Assembly: GCA_021813745.1 (NCBI GenBank)
Contig: JAKAJO010000032.1
Location: forward strand, 50,516-114,515
From: Acidobacteriota bacterium
GTDB taxonomy: Bacteria; Acidobacteriota; Terriglobia; Terriglobales; Acidobacteriaceae
DNA: 64,000 nucleotides
Reading direction: 5' to 3'
Shown here: positions 46,815 to 54,744 of the stretch, piece after piece
How the letters are laid out: each line of letters begins with the position of its first letter
Position numbering within the stretch: the first letter of the stretch is position 1
Made by a program: the position numbers and the translations under genes
Notes under the pieces: generated by a model
Database searches by the model: none
What the model was told of the DNA's origin: nothing
What the model saw: only the letters and a program-made list of their open reading frames with translations

Positions 46815-47702
46815 CTAAGCGATCTGCTGGTTGGCCACGGACTCGAGTTCGTCGACCAGTTGCTTCAACGCCGCCAAGCTCTGCAGTTCCGTGACTGATG
46901 CAATCTTGAATCGCTCAGCCACGGCGAAGAACCGCGCTTCGCCGGCCATCTCGGCCAGACAGCGCAGCCGCTCGAAGCCGCGCGCCGCAGCCTGCATCTT
47001 CTCGAGGGCTTGCTTCTGCCGCTCCGCATTGGGGATGGTGCGCGCGTCAGCGCTGTGACCCGCCCGCCGCAGAATTTCCGCGTAGATCGGCCCGCCCAGC
47101 GTCGCGCAAAAGCCCTCAATCTCGGCCGTCAGCCGCTGATCGACCGGGCCGCGCGTGTCGCCGGCCAGGCCGTTGGCCTGAGCCAAGGTCATGCCGGGCG
47201 GCAGCGCCCACTCGGGCAGGGTGGGAATCGCCATCGGCTCGCCGCGGGAGTTCAGCCGCACGCGGGTCTCCCCGAAGCGGTAGAGGTAGCGGCCCAACCC
47301 GAAGCAGCTACAGGCCCGCTTAAAGGCCTGGGCGTCCGCCGCGGTAACGGCGTTTTCGCGATCGGCCCATTCCTCGCCGGTGCCGGTGTGGCTGCCCAGC
47401 CGAGCGATCGTCACTGCGGTCGCCACCAGCACCTTGCTGGTCACGATCGCCTTGCCCCGCTCCATGCGGCAGAGCGACGGCACGGTCGAGATCGTGTACT
47501 CGCGCGTCCAGCCCGACGGCGTGAAAAGTTCGTTGAGCCGGTCCGTGTAGGCGCGCGGATCGGCGAAGGGCAGGATGACGCCGCTCCGGCCATAGTCGAA
47601 GGTGCGCATCACGCGCCACTTCACGAGCGCCGGATCGAACGGCGCTTCGATCTGCGCGAAGAACTTCTCGCGCTCGGCTTCCGTAAACTTCGTCGCGGCC
47701 AT
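46815..47702 (-). CDS. Rad52/Rad22-family recombination protein
   Basis: The 295-residue product matches the Rad52/22 family: VMRTFDYGRSGVILPFADPR and YTDRLNELFTPSGWTREYTI, then GTGEEWADRENAVTAADAQA and FKRACSCFGLGRYLYRFGET. Such proteins anneal single strands and would support recombination of incoming DNA. The C-terminal third is helical, Arg/Ala rich and less conserved. The start has AAGGAGG upstream. Partners in the window are SSB, RNase HI and the primase-like gene. Confidence 0.85.
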   Translation of the reverse strand: MAATKFTEAEREKFFAQIEAPFDPALVKWRVMRTFDYGRSGVILPFADPRAYTDRLNELFTPSGWTREYTISTVPSLCRMERGKAIVTSKVLVATAVTIARLGSHTGTGEEWADRENAVTAADAQAFKRACSCFGLGRYLYRFGETRVRLNSRGEPMAIPTLPEWALPPGMTLAQANGLAGDTRGPVDQRLTAEIEGFCATLGGPIYAEILRRAGHSADARTIPNAERQKQALEKMQAAARGFERLRCLAEMAGEARFFAVAERFKIASVTELQSLAALKQLVDELESVANQQIA

Positions 47703-48036
47703 ACAACACCTCCTTTGGGTGGGGGGCTCGTGTGCCCAGCCACAGAAAAACTAAAAGCACTCCGAAGAGCGCTCACGGCGACGGCATATTGAATCGGGTC
47801 GGATACTCGCCGACTTAGGATTTAGATATCCTGCCTGGCAAGTGTCCGACGTGGCGACTACGGCTAGGCGCATGGCCGAACCACGTCCGAGGCCCATTAC
47901 TCCACTCTCCCGGCAAAGCAGCGGCCTGGATGAGTGAATTGAGCCTGTACGCATCATTCAGCGCGGCTTCAGGTTGGCCGAATTCCGGATTAGCTTCTGG
48001 TCCGAATTCGGGTTCGTGGTGGTTTTAGAATAATAG
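47703..48036. other. Divergent intergenic region between Rad52-like and MarR genes
   Basis: About 330 bases with no convincing gene. It carries the second copy of the CGACCCGATTCA motif at 47790-47801 upstream of the Rad52-like gene and gives way to the MarR promoter. No hairpin or RNA gene was recognised. Confidence 0.4.
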
Positions 48037-48065
48037 TTGACATGGAAACTGTTTCTATGTAATCT
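48037..48065 (+). promoter_or_regulatory. Strong promoter with overlapping MarR operator
   Basis: A perfect TTGACA (48037-48042), a 17-base spacer and TAATCT (48060-48065) form a near-consensus promoter. The spacer contains the near-palindrome ATGGAAACTGTTTCTAT, a likely MarR operator. The ATG of the MarR gene begins only six bases after the -10, so the mRNA is predicted to be leaderless. Confidence 0.65.
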
Positions 48066-48071
48066 ATTTTC

Positions 48072-48545
48072 ATGAAAGACGCCAAAGCATCTTCCGTCAC
48101 GGTAAGCGACCTGAAAAAACACGTTGGATTCTGGCTCCGCTTCGTCTCCAATCACGTCTCCCATGCCTTCGCCCGCAAGCTCCAGGCAAGCGGTGTAACC
48201 GTGGCGGAGTGGGTGGTCATGCGAGAGATGTTCGACGATCAAGAGACCTCGCCGGGCGTGCTTGCAGAGCGTATTGGGATGACGCGCGGCGGGGTTTCAA
48301 AGCTGGTCGACCGGCTCGTAGGTAAACAGCTCATCACACGCACTGATCGCTCCGACGACCGCCGATTTCAATCCATCGCGCTAACGGCAACCGGGCGTCG
48401 GCTCGTTCCCCAACTGGCGGCGCTTGCGGATCAGAATGATGAGGAGTTCTTTGGTCCGCTCTCGAGCAAAGAGCGAGCCGCATTGCTGGCCTCGATGAAG
48501 AAACTGGTCCAGGCCCATGGCCTGGAGACCCTACCAACCGAATAA
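48072..48545 (+). CDS. MarR-family transcriptional regulator
   Basis: The 157-residue product shows the MarR winged helix: AEWVVMREMFDDQETSPGVL, MTRGGVSKLVDRLVGKQLIT and the wing RTDRSDDRRFQSIALTATGR. Dimerisation helices flank it. The promoter carries a palindrome between -35 and -10, so autorepression is probable. It heads an operon with the DUF1398 and SRPBCC genes. No ribosome binding site exists because the ATG lies almost at the transcription start. Confidence 0.9.
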   Translation: MKDAKASSVTVSDLKKHVGFWLRFVSNHVSHAFARKLQASGVTVAEWVVMREMFDDQETSPGVLAERIGMTRGGVSKLVDRLVGKQLITRTDRSDDRRFQSIALTATGRRLVPQLAALADQNDEEFFGPLSSKERAALLASMKKLVQAHGLETLPTE

Positions 48546-48553
48546 GGAGAACT

Positions 48554-48949
48554 ATGAACAAGCAGGTAATTCAAGAATTGACATTGGCAACGCAGCAGGG
48601 CAAGATCACCTTCCCCGAGGTCGTCAAGGGTTTGCTCGAAGTGGGAGTGGAGTCATACCTGGTGAATTTTGCAACCATGCAGAAGACCCACTTTCTGCCG
48701 GACGGAACCACGCACATGGTACCCATGATCCTGGACTCCGGGTCCGTCGCGGCGGAGTTCGACAGCGATGCGCTCGTGGCGGCACTGAGCGATGCGCAGG
48801 CCGACGTCATCCGATACCCGGAGTTCGTGAAGCGTGTCGTGGCAGCGGGGGTCATCGGCTACTGGGCCTTTCTGACCGGCAAGAAGGTGGTCTATCTGGG
48901 CCGCAAAGGCGAGCAGTACGTTAGAGAGTTCCCCAAGCCGCGGGCGTAA
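48554..48949 (+). CDS. DUF1398-family protein
   Basis: The 131-residue product matches the DUF1398 (YbcV-like) family: GKITFPEVVKGLLEVGVESY, LVNFATMQKTHFLPDGTTH and YPEFVKRVVAAGVIGYWAFL. The function of the family is unknown. It starts 8 bases after the MarR stop with AAGGAG upstream and overlaps the next start (TAATG). It is probably controlled by MarR. Confidence 0.8.
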   Translation: MNKQVIQELTLATQQGKITFPEVVKGLLEVGVESYLVNFATMQKTHFLPDGTTHMVPMILDSGSVAAEFDSDALVAALSDAQADVIRYPEFVKRVVAAGVIGYWAFLTGKKVVYLGRKGEQYVREFPKPRA

Positions 48950-49401
48950 TGGAGCGCCCCAACCAACAGTTCGGAAAAATGGAAAGGAAGGACCGGGTGG
49001 AAACAATCTCAGTGACACTCTCAGCTCAAATTGCGTGCCCGGCGGCTGAAGCCTATCGCTTTGTCGCCGATCCAGCCACCATGCCCCAGTGGGCCATTCA
49101 CAACGTGAAGGGAATACGGCCTCTCGGCAACAACGAGTGGGAGATCGAGACGCCGCGCGGCGCCGGGAAACTGGTTCCGCATTACACACGGGAGTTCGGA
49201 ATCCTCGATCATGAATTCATCGATCCCAAGGAAGGATCGTGGGCGGTGTCTGCACGGATTGTGCCGGCTGGGGCAACAGACTCCGTCTACATGATTACGC
49301 TGGTCAAACCACCAAAGATGCCGGAGGAGGTCTTCAGGAAAAGCATGCCGCTTGTCGAGGAAGAGTTGCAAGCGATGAGACGCATCCTTGAATTGAGGTA
49401 A
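48949..49401 (+). CDS. SRPBCC-fold (polyketide-cyclase-like) protein
   Basis: The product is 150 residues from the coupled ATG at 48949. A GTG at 48997 with AAGGAAGG upstream is an alternative that begins closer to the domain. The START/SRPBCC pattern is clear: QIACPAAEAYRFVADPATMP, then the strands NVKGIRPLGNNEWEIETP and a final amphipathic helix EEVFRKSMPLVEEELQAMRR. Such folds bind hydrophobic ligands, possibly the MarR effector. Last gene of the cargo operon. Confidence 0.8.
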   Translation: MERPNQQFGKMERKDRVETISVTLSAQIACPAAEAYRFVADPATMPQWAIHNVKGIRPLGNNEWEIETPRGAGKLVPHYTREFGILDHEFIDPKEGSWAVSARIVPAGATDSVYMITLVKPPKMPEEVFRKSMPLVEEELQAMRRILELR

Positions 49402-49461
49402 AGCGCGAGAGAAATGGATGAGGGCACCATCAGCAACTCACTTACTGACGCAATGCCGCAC

Positions 49462-49498
49462 GCAGGTTGCCAAAGCGTCATCATTCCTGGCAACCTGC
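49462..49498. terminator. Inverted repeat between convergent genes
   Basis: A perfect 10-base inverted repeat, GCAGGTTGCC and GGCAACCTGC, with a 17-base loop lies between the convergent SRPBCC and SSB genes. The position suits a bidirectional terminator, although the loop is long and no T run follows. Confidence 0.35.
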
Positions 49499-49642
49499 CG
49501 CACAACGGCCGCAAAGCTAGCTCCAAGCGACTCGGAAGTCTCCGCAACTGACCATCTTCCGTCGTTTTGGGAACAATACGTCCCGGAAAACGGCCCAGGG
49601 CCTAGAATTTTCAATTCTCGATCGCTTGAAGGCTGTTCTGGA

Positions 49643-50083
49643 TCAATACGGTACCTCTGCTGCCTCAATCTCCGGTTCCTCGCTGAACTCGGGCGGCGCG
49701 AAACCCTGCCCGTTGACGTAGTGCTCAACATCGTCGCTGCCGCCATCTGGCGGGGGCGAGAGGAGGCTGACCTCGGTGACGACGATCTCGGAGCGGTACC
49801 GGCGCTGGCCGGTCTGCCGATCATCCCAGGAACGCGTCCGCAGAGTACCTTCGATATACAGCCGCGAGCCCTTACGGACATAGTCGCGCAGGATCTCGGC
49901 CGTTCGCTGGAAGCCGACCAGATTGTGCCACTCGGTGTGCTCCTGCCAGTCGCCGTGGATGTCGCGGTAGCGTTCGATGGTGGCGAGCGACAGGTTGACG
50001 ACGGTGCCGGTGCGCAGAATGTGGACCGTCGGGTCCTTGCCGGCCCGGCCCAGAAGAATGACTTTATTGACGCTCTTGCCCAT
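49643..50083 (-). CDS. ssb: Single-stranded DNA-binding protein
   Basis: The 146-residue product has the OB-fold SSB pattern: VNKVILLGRAGKDPTVHILR, then LSLATIERYRDIHGDWQEHT, EWHNLVGFQRTAEILRDYVR, KGSRLYIEGTLRTRSWDD. The acidic tail ends in EVPY instead of the usual DDDIPF, so binding to host SSB-interacting proteins could differ. It would coat single-stranded DNA during transfer and replication. Start with AGGAGAG upstream; it is the last gene of a three-gene run. Confidence 0.92.
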   Translation of the reverse strand: MGKSVNKVILLGRAGKDPTVHILRTGTVVNLSLATIERYRDIHGDWQEHTEWHNLVGFQRTAEILRDYVRKGSRLYIEGTLRTRSWDDRQTGQRRYRSEIVVTEVSLLSPPPDGGSDDVEHYVNGQGFAPPEFSEEPEIEAAEVPY

Positions 50084-50098
50084 TGCTTCTCTCCTTTC

Positions 50099-50350
50099 TC
50101 ATTGATCGATGGCGTAGACAGAATCGAAGGCCTGCCGAGGTTTGATCTCGACGTACTCGCCATTGGCATAGCGGTAGAACTTCCCGGTCACCGCATCGAT
50201 GTTCAGATAGCGCCGTGTGATGCTGTGCTTGTAGAGCACGATGTCGCTAACCTTGCCCATGAACATAAAGTCTTCGCAGAATTCAGATGGCAAGGCGCCC
50301 TCAAGTGGCCGCCAATCGGGTTCACCAACTTCGATAGCGCATGTCGTCAT
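50099..50350 (-). CDS. Small hypothetical protein
   Basis: The 83-residue product overlaps the stop of the upstream gene (ATGA) and precedes SSB by 15 bases. It has a beta-rich pattern (RRYLNIDAVTGKFYRYANGE). The family is unknown; the context suggests a replication or transfer role. Confidence 0.6.
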   Translation of the reverse strand: MTTCAIEVGEPDWRPLEGALPSEFCEDFMFMGKVSDIVLYKHSITRRYLNIDAVTGKFYRYANGEYVEIKPRQAFDSVYAIDQ

Positions 50351-50985
50351 AGCTCACAGCCTTTGTTCGATGGCGGGGCCACGGCGATGTGCGCGTGTTT
50401 GCAACCGAGGCACGCAACAGCGCCAGTGATCTTGCGAATCGCCTCGTCGAAGTTTTGCGGTAGAGCGAGCGCCTCACCGGCCGCGGTGTAGAAGACCGGC
50501 GCAACCGTCCCGCGCAGGGACTTGTTCTCCGCATTCCAGAGTTCGACGGAGAGCGTTCCCTGGTGGCCACGGAAGACGGACGCCGTGACGATGGACGGGC
50601 GCGTGCGGCTTTCTTCGTTCTTGAGCCCAAGTCGCGTGATGGCCAGTTCGTAGGTGTGGCCGACGCGCAGCATCTCGACCCGCACCAACTCCAGCGCGAT
50701 GACGATGGCGTGGCGGCCGTTGCCGGAGATCGATTCGATCGGTTGCAGCCACGGCGCCGGATTCCCGTTGGCATCGAGGTAGGCGCAGTAGCGGCCCATA
50801 TCGGCGACCGCACCGCCCGACTCGACGCCGCGCAGCACGTAGCGGTGCGCCAGATGCTGGTGCTCGATCGAGACGCTCGGCTGGCAGTAGATGCCGCGCT
50901 TCTCCAGGGCGCTGAGTGCCTGCTGCGGAAGCGACAACCCGTACCGCGCATAGCGGTTGGCGTTACTTGTTGCTGGACTCGTCAT
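50347..50985 (-). CDS. Hypothetical protein of the SSB operon
   Basis: The product is 212 residues from ATG 50985. It is beta-rich (HYVLRG-type strands such as HRYVLRGVESGGAVADMGRY, then GHTYELAITRLGLKNEESRT) and ends with CLGCKHAHIAVAPPSNKGC, containing several Cys and one His that could bind metal. It follows the primase-like gene by 14 bases. Function unknown. Confidence 0.6.
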   Translation of the reverse strand: MTSPATSNANRYARYGLSLPQQALSALEKRGIYCQPSVSIEHQHLAHRYVLRGVESGGAVADMGRYCAYLDANGNPAPWLQPIESISGNGRHAIVIALELVRVEMLRVGHTYELAITRLGLKNEESRTRPSIVTASVFRGHQGTLSVELWNAENKSLRGTVAPVFYTAAGEALALPQNFDEAIRKITGAVACLGCKHAHIAVAPPSNKGCEL

Positions 50986-50999
50986 GGGTAATCGACTCC

Positions 51000-51965
51000 T
51001 TAGACCGCAACCCTGCGGCGGATCGGCTGACCAAGCGCCGCACGAATCTCTTCCTTCGTGCAACCGGCCCAGCACTTGTAGAGGCGGGGATTTTTGATCT
51101 GAATGGACAGGTTATCGCCGGTGCGGTCGTGCCCGGACTGAGCGCATGATGGGCAACGCGCCCACCAATTGCGGCTGTCCTTCCGCGTGGCGCGCACGTA
51201 GTCGAGGATGCGAAATTCAGTGTGTGGAACTGACGAAGCTGGCGGTATATAAGGAGTGGCGACGGCTGACCGGTAAGCTTCGGGCAGCGTCATGCCACTG
51301 ATGTTGGTTCTCAGTTCCGCCTCGGTGAGCTTCTTCAGGCCGTCAAGGTAATCGAGTTGTGCCTCGGGTGTGAGAGAGGCTTCGTAGAACCAGTACCGCT
51401 GATTCGTCTTGCGGTGAATACCGAGCGGCGCGCGGATGGCGTTGCCGAACTCGCCGTCCTCAATCCGGTCCTGGCGCGGAAAGACCTCTATGCCATCCTT
51501 CAGGCCACCTCCTTTGACTGGAACGCCGAGGCGCAGCGCAAGGTTGTAAATATAGATGCGGCACTCTGAGGCGAGCAGCGCCGATTCAGCAAATATCCAG
51601 AGGTGTCCGCCGCGGCGTGACTGTTCGAGCGCGGCATCGACGCCATCCTGCTTCAACTCCCACTGCAACTGAAAGAGCGCCTCGACAGCGCCGTCAAAGT
51701 CGGCATCGATGGCGACCCACTTAGAGCGCTGCGTCTCCGGGTTGATGGCGTAGAGATTGATGGTGATGTCGCCGTTCAGGTGCATGCGCACCACGTCGGT
51801 GTCGAGTGGCTTTGGCTTCTTGCTCTGCCAGTCCCGTGCCAGGTAGTACGGAACCGAGCCGTTGGGCAACGGGCGGGCAGCCTGCATTCCGTAGGCGCGC
51901 CGGTTGACGAAGAGCTGGATGAACCGGTCGGCCGTCTCGCGGCTTACACAGAAGGTCGTATACAT
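51000..51965 (-). CDS. Primase-like protein (archaeo-eukaryotic primase type)
   Basis: The product is 321 residues from ATG 51965; the longer frame upstream crosses another gene region and looks non-coding. The core has WVAIDADFDGAVEALFQLQW (D-x-D metal motif) and RRGGHLWIFAESALL (S/G-G-H motif), then GIEVFPRQDRIEDGEFGNAI, as in TOTE-type archaeo-eukaryotic primases. The C-terminus has a zinc ribbon (CPSCAQSGHDRTGDNLSIQI, then CWAGC). It would lay primers on transferred strands. Confidence 0.75.
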   Translation of the reverse strand: MYTTFCVSRETADRFIQLFVNRRAYGMQAARPLPNGSVPYYLARDWQSKKPKPLDTDVVRMHLNGDITINLYAINPETQRSKWVAIDADFDGAVEALFQLQWELKQDGVDAALEQSRRGGHLWIFAESALLASECRIYIYNLALRLGVPVKGGGLKDGIEVFPRQDRIEDGEFGNAIRAPLGIHRKTNQRYWFYEASLTPEAQLDYLDGLKKLTEAELRTNISGMTLPEAYRSAVATPYIPPASSVPHTEFRILDYVRATRKDSRNWWARCPSCAQSGHDRTGDNLSIQIKNPRLYKCWAGCTKEEIRAALGQPIRRRVAV

Positions 51966-52120
51966 GTGGCGTACTCCTTCCTGAAGTTCTGTGTTTGTAC
52001 CCCGGTTCCAGAACTCGGTCAAACCTGCGGCGTGCCGGCTGGATGGCTGTTTAAAGGTGAAAAAAGAATGGCCCGGACGAAGATGCCAGGCCATCAAAGC
52101 AGCGACGAGATTGGGACACT

Positions 52121-52285
52121 TCAGAACTGGTGGACGAAGCGCAGCCGGCCGGACTTGAAGCCGGGCACGGGTTTGCGGTTGGTGGTGAAGCCGTTGGGTT
52201 CGGTGCGGAGGCCTGGAAAGGCGGCAGCCTCGGCCAGGGCGTAACGAGTCGCGAGCGAGCGAATGCGGCCAGCGGATAGGCGCAT
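52121..52285 (-). CDS. Small basic protein (54 residues)
   Basis: ATG 52285 has a strong AGGAGGAATCCC ribosome binding site and opens a 54-codon frame rich in Arg (MRLSAGRIRSLATRYALAEA). It lies between the 119-residue protein gene and the primase gene on the same strand and is probably part of that operon. Family unknown. Confidence 0.5.
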   Translation of the reverse strand: MRLSAGRIRSLATRYALAEAAAFPGLRTEPNGFTTNRKPVPGFKSGRLRFVHQF

Positions 52286-52347
52286 GGGATTCCTCCTGGT
52301 TGTGAGTTGGATTTGGAACGGGTGGGCGGTGGATTAGGGTGAAGCGA

Positions 52348-52707
52348 TCAGGCTTGAGCCAACTGCATCTGGGAGAGCAGCAGGCCCGGCTGCTCAACGT
52401 AGCTGAACAGCTTGTATTCAGAGAAGACCCGGTCGAACAGGTCGGAGGTGAACCGGTCCTCGCAGCCCTCGAAGGAAAGCATGTACCAATCGTCGCGCAG
52501 TCTATCGAAGACATAGATTGCGCCGGATGCGTTGTCGCCGGGGACCATCTGCAGGAGCATGACGCCCTTGCGGGTCTGAATCCAGCGGGTGGCAACGGCC
52601 TCGCCGAGTTCAAGGAAGGCGTGGACGGTCTCAAGGACGGTATTGGCGGCGCGGTCGCGCCAGTTGAACAGCTTGTAAGCGGACATCTTTCCCAGGCTTC
52701 GGGGCAT
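52348..52707 (-). CDS. Hypothetical protein (119 residues)
   Basis: The start at 52707 has GAGAGGAGAG upstream. The protein has an alpha/beta pattern (LELGEAVATRWIQTRKGVML, YVFDRLRDDWYMLSFEG) and looks like a genuine small domain. It lies upstream of the primase on the same strand. Family unknown. Confidence 0.6.
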   Translation of the reverse strand: MPRSLGKMSAYKLFNWRDRAANTVLETVHAFLELGEAVATRWIQTRKGVMLLQMVPGDNASGAIYVFDRLRDDWYMLSFEGCEDRFTSDLFDRVFSEYKLFSYVEQPGLLLSQMQLAQA

Positions 52708-52751
52708 GGTAACTCTCCTCTCTTAGAGAATTGGTTGGGTGGGTTCTGTAG

Positions 52752-53009
52752 TTAGCGCGGCCGTACAGTCAGCGCCAGATACCAGGTTCTTGTCAGCGAG
52801 CCGAGCAGGGACACGACGAGCAGGGCGATCCCGATAAGCCAGATTGTGTGGTGAGCAGAGACGCGATAGAGCGTTCCGCCAAAGGCGACGACGGCCCAGG
52901 AATCGAGCACCGTAAGCAGGACGCTGATTGCCACGCGCGCCGTGTTGCGTGGGATCAACGCAGACTCGACGACAGCGGACGGCGAGGCAATCGACAGGGT
53001 TTCGGGCAT
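52752..53009 (-). CDS. Small two-span membrane protein
   Basis: The product is 85 residues, with GAAAGGA before the ATG at 53009. Two hydrophobic spans (VAISVLLTVLDSWAVVAFGG and IWLIGIALLVVSLLGSL) flank a short loop. It precedes the 119-residue gene by 44 bases. It may belong to the transfer machinery. Family unknown. Confidence 0.6.
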   Translation of the reverse strand: MPETLSIASPSAVVESALIPRNTARVAISVLLTVLDSWAVVAFGGTLYRVSAHHTIWLIGIALLVVSLLGSLTRTWYLALTVRPR

Positions 53010-53440
53010 AGTGATCCTTTCCGAAGGGTTGGCCTTCGATGGGTGGAATGGGTTGTCCGTGGGCTTCTGGGTTTTGCGGCGAGATGATCTCCGCGCGAGT
53101 GACGCCTACAGGCGCGACAACATTCGCTTTCAGTGCAGTTCAGAGGCAGCCTTGAGAGTTGCGGAAAATAGTGAAAAAAATCCTTGTCATTGTTCTGCAC
53201 ATGAGCTTTGGTGACCTATCTTCATCCAACTTCCGACAACTCATCACAACCACCATCAAAAACAACCGACAAACAAGGGGATAGTCAGATTGCATCTGCC
53301 TGAGCCCGCGCAGCTTGCGACCCTGTGGATCAGTTCAATAGGAAGAAGAACGGAATACAATCGGAAGGCAATCGGTATGCAATAGCGGATTATTAGCAAC
53401 TGATGCAACAAAGGCGACCACCTGCAGAAGACAAGCTCGC
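53010..53440. other. 430-base intergenic region with short tandem repeats
   Basis: No convincing gene. At 53358-53388 three units of CAATCGG-type repeats follow at an exact 11-base pitch (CAATCGG at 53358, CAATCGG at 53369, CAATAGCGG at 53380). An AT-rich stretch with GAAAAAAATCC lies near 53170. The region could be a regulatory or origin-like site for the replication/transfer genes; iteron function is not shown. Confidence 0.4.
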
Positions 53441-54211
53441 TCATCCAAAGAGAAAGTCGCGGAAGGTGACAACATCATTAGCCGTTCTGTTGGTGATGAC
53501 GTTGGTCGAGAGCAGGCTGGATCGAAATGTGCGGCTCAATGCAAAGCCGATTCGCTTGTTGACCGAGCGCAGTTCGATTGCGAGAAGGTAAAGAATGGAC
53601 GGGTCCGGCGTCAGATAGAGAATGGTATCGACGCCATTTGCCGTGCCGAGAACTTTACGCAGATCCACATAGCGCGTCGAACCTTTGGCCGTTCTCTCGA
53701 ACTCGATGGCGAAACTTCTGATCCGATTGCCGTCTGAGACCTCTACCAAAGCATCGAAGTCTTTTGTGCATTCGCCGCCGTAGACGAGATTTTGCGAGAG
53801 GACTTCAAGCTCCCATTGCCACGATACAAGCACATGTGCAGCTGTCAGCGCCGCACAGATCGCGGCCAGTTCGACCGAATGGAGCACCTGCGATCTGCGC
53901 ACAATTTCCTTCGTGGTTGACGGCAAAGAAAGCAATGCCTGTCCTCGCAGTTCGAGCAATTCCAGCCCCGAGCGCGTAACTGCAAAGACCGGTTCCGGGA
54001 GCAAACGACCGCAATCGATGCGCCCGATGAGGTTGTTCTGTTCGAGTCTGTCGAGCCGCCAGAGCACAGAACGCCGGCATCTCTCCGTTCCATTGTTGAG
54101 CAAGAGCGTGCTGATCTGGTCGCAGGTGATCGCGCGGGCGTTTCGAATCGCGAGCAGCATCGGAACGTCTCGCTCGTCCGAGAGTGCAATAAAACCGCGC
54201 CGGTATCTCAT
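53441..54211 (-). CDS. Replication-relaxation-like protein
   Basis: The 256-residue product fits the replication-relaxation family: an N-terminal winged helix (AITCDQISTLLLNNGTERC, VLWRLDRLEQNNLIGRIDCG) then an endonuclease-like segment (YGGECTKDFDALVEVSDGNR, FAIEFERTAKGSTRYVDLRK). The family is associated with plasmid and element replication and nicking control. It overlaps the upstream gene by 4 bases. The D and E residues could belong to a restriction-endonuclease-like fold. Confidence 0.75.
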   Translation of the reverse strand: MRYRRGFIALSDERDVPMLLAIRNARAITCDQISTLLLNNGTERCRRSVLWRLDRLEQNNLIGRIDCGRLLPEPVFAVTRSGLELLELRGQALLSLPSTTKEIVRRSQVLHSVELAAICAALTAAHVLVSWQWELEVLSQNLVYGGECTKDFDALVEVSDGNRIRSFAIEFERTAKGSTRYVDLRKVLGTANGVDTILYLTPDPSILYLLAIELRSVNKRIGFALSRTFRSSLLSTNVITNRTANDVVTFRDFLFG

Positions 54212-54744
54212 GCGATGCGCTCCGAAGCGCCGGTTTCAAGTTCGATCCTCCGGCCATCGGTGGACAAAACCCAATGCCCGAGTCCCGTTTCGATCCAATC
54301 CGTGGTGTCAATCAGTACCATAGCTTCGTAGCGAGCACCGCGCACACTGACGGAAATAGGTTGGACGCCATCCGATCTCCATGCGCTGGATGCAAACGAA
54401 ATGCGCCCATGCGTGCGCTCGTTGAGCGTGACAAGAAAGCGCTCGGGAGCGTCGCCGCTGGCGGGAAGACGAAAGAGGAGATGAACCCGGTCGCCGAAGA
54501 AGGTCGGCCCTGAACACTCAAATGTCCTTCCGACAGACCGCAGTGGACGTTCTGGATCGAAGTGGCTCGTCAGATTGAAGCGGATTTGTCCAGGAAATGC
54601 CCAACACATGCGCAGCCGGCGGCCGTACTTGAGGCCGGACGAGTTGAACCAAGCCGCGTTGCGCCGGAAGCAGAAAGGGTCGTTCAGGTCGCGGGAGTGT
54701 GCGGCCCACCAATTGCTCCCCAGGCCAATTATGCGGACGCGCAC
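54208..54744 (-). CDS. Hypothetical protein of the transfer operon
   Basis: The 178-residue product is read from GTG 54744. It is beta-rich (FLVTLNERTHGRISFASSAW, YEAMVLIDTTDWIETGLGHW) and contains no known motif. It overlaps both neighbours, so it is co-translated with the replication-relaxation-like gene. Function unknown. Confidence 0.6.
   Translation of the reverse strand: MRVRIIGLGSNWWAAHSRDLNDPFCFRRNAAWFNSSGLKYGRRLRMCWAFPGQIRFNLTSHFDPERPLRSVGRTFECSGPTFFGDRVHLLFRLPASGDAPERFLVTLNERTHGRISFASSAWRSDGVQPISVSVRGARYEAMVLIDTTDWIETGLGHWVLSTDGRRIELETGASERIA

Noticed and set aside
51966..52634. N-terminal extension of the primase frame
   Set aside because: It crosses two small minus-strand genes with good ribosome binding sites and lacks protein-like character.
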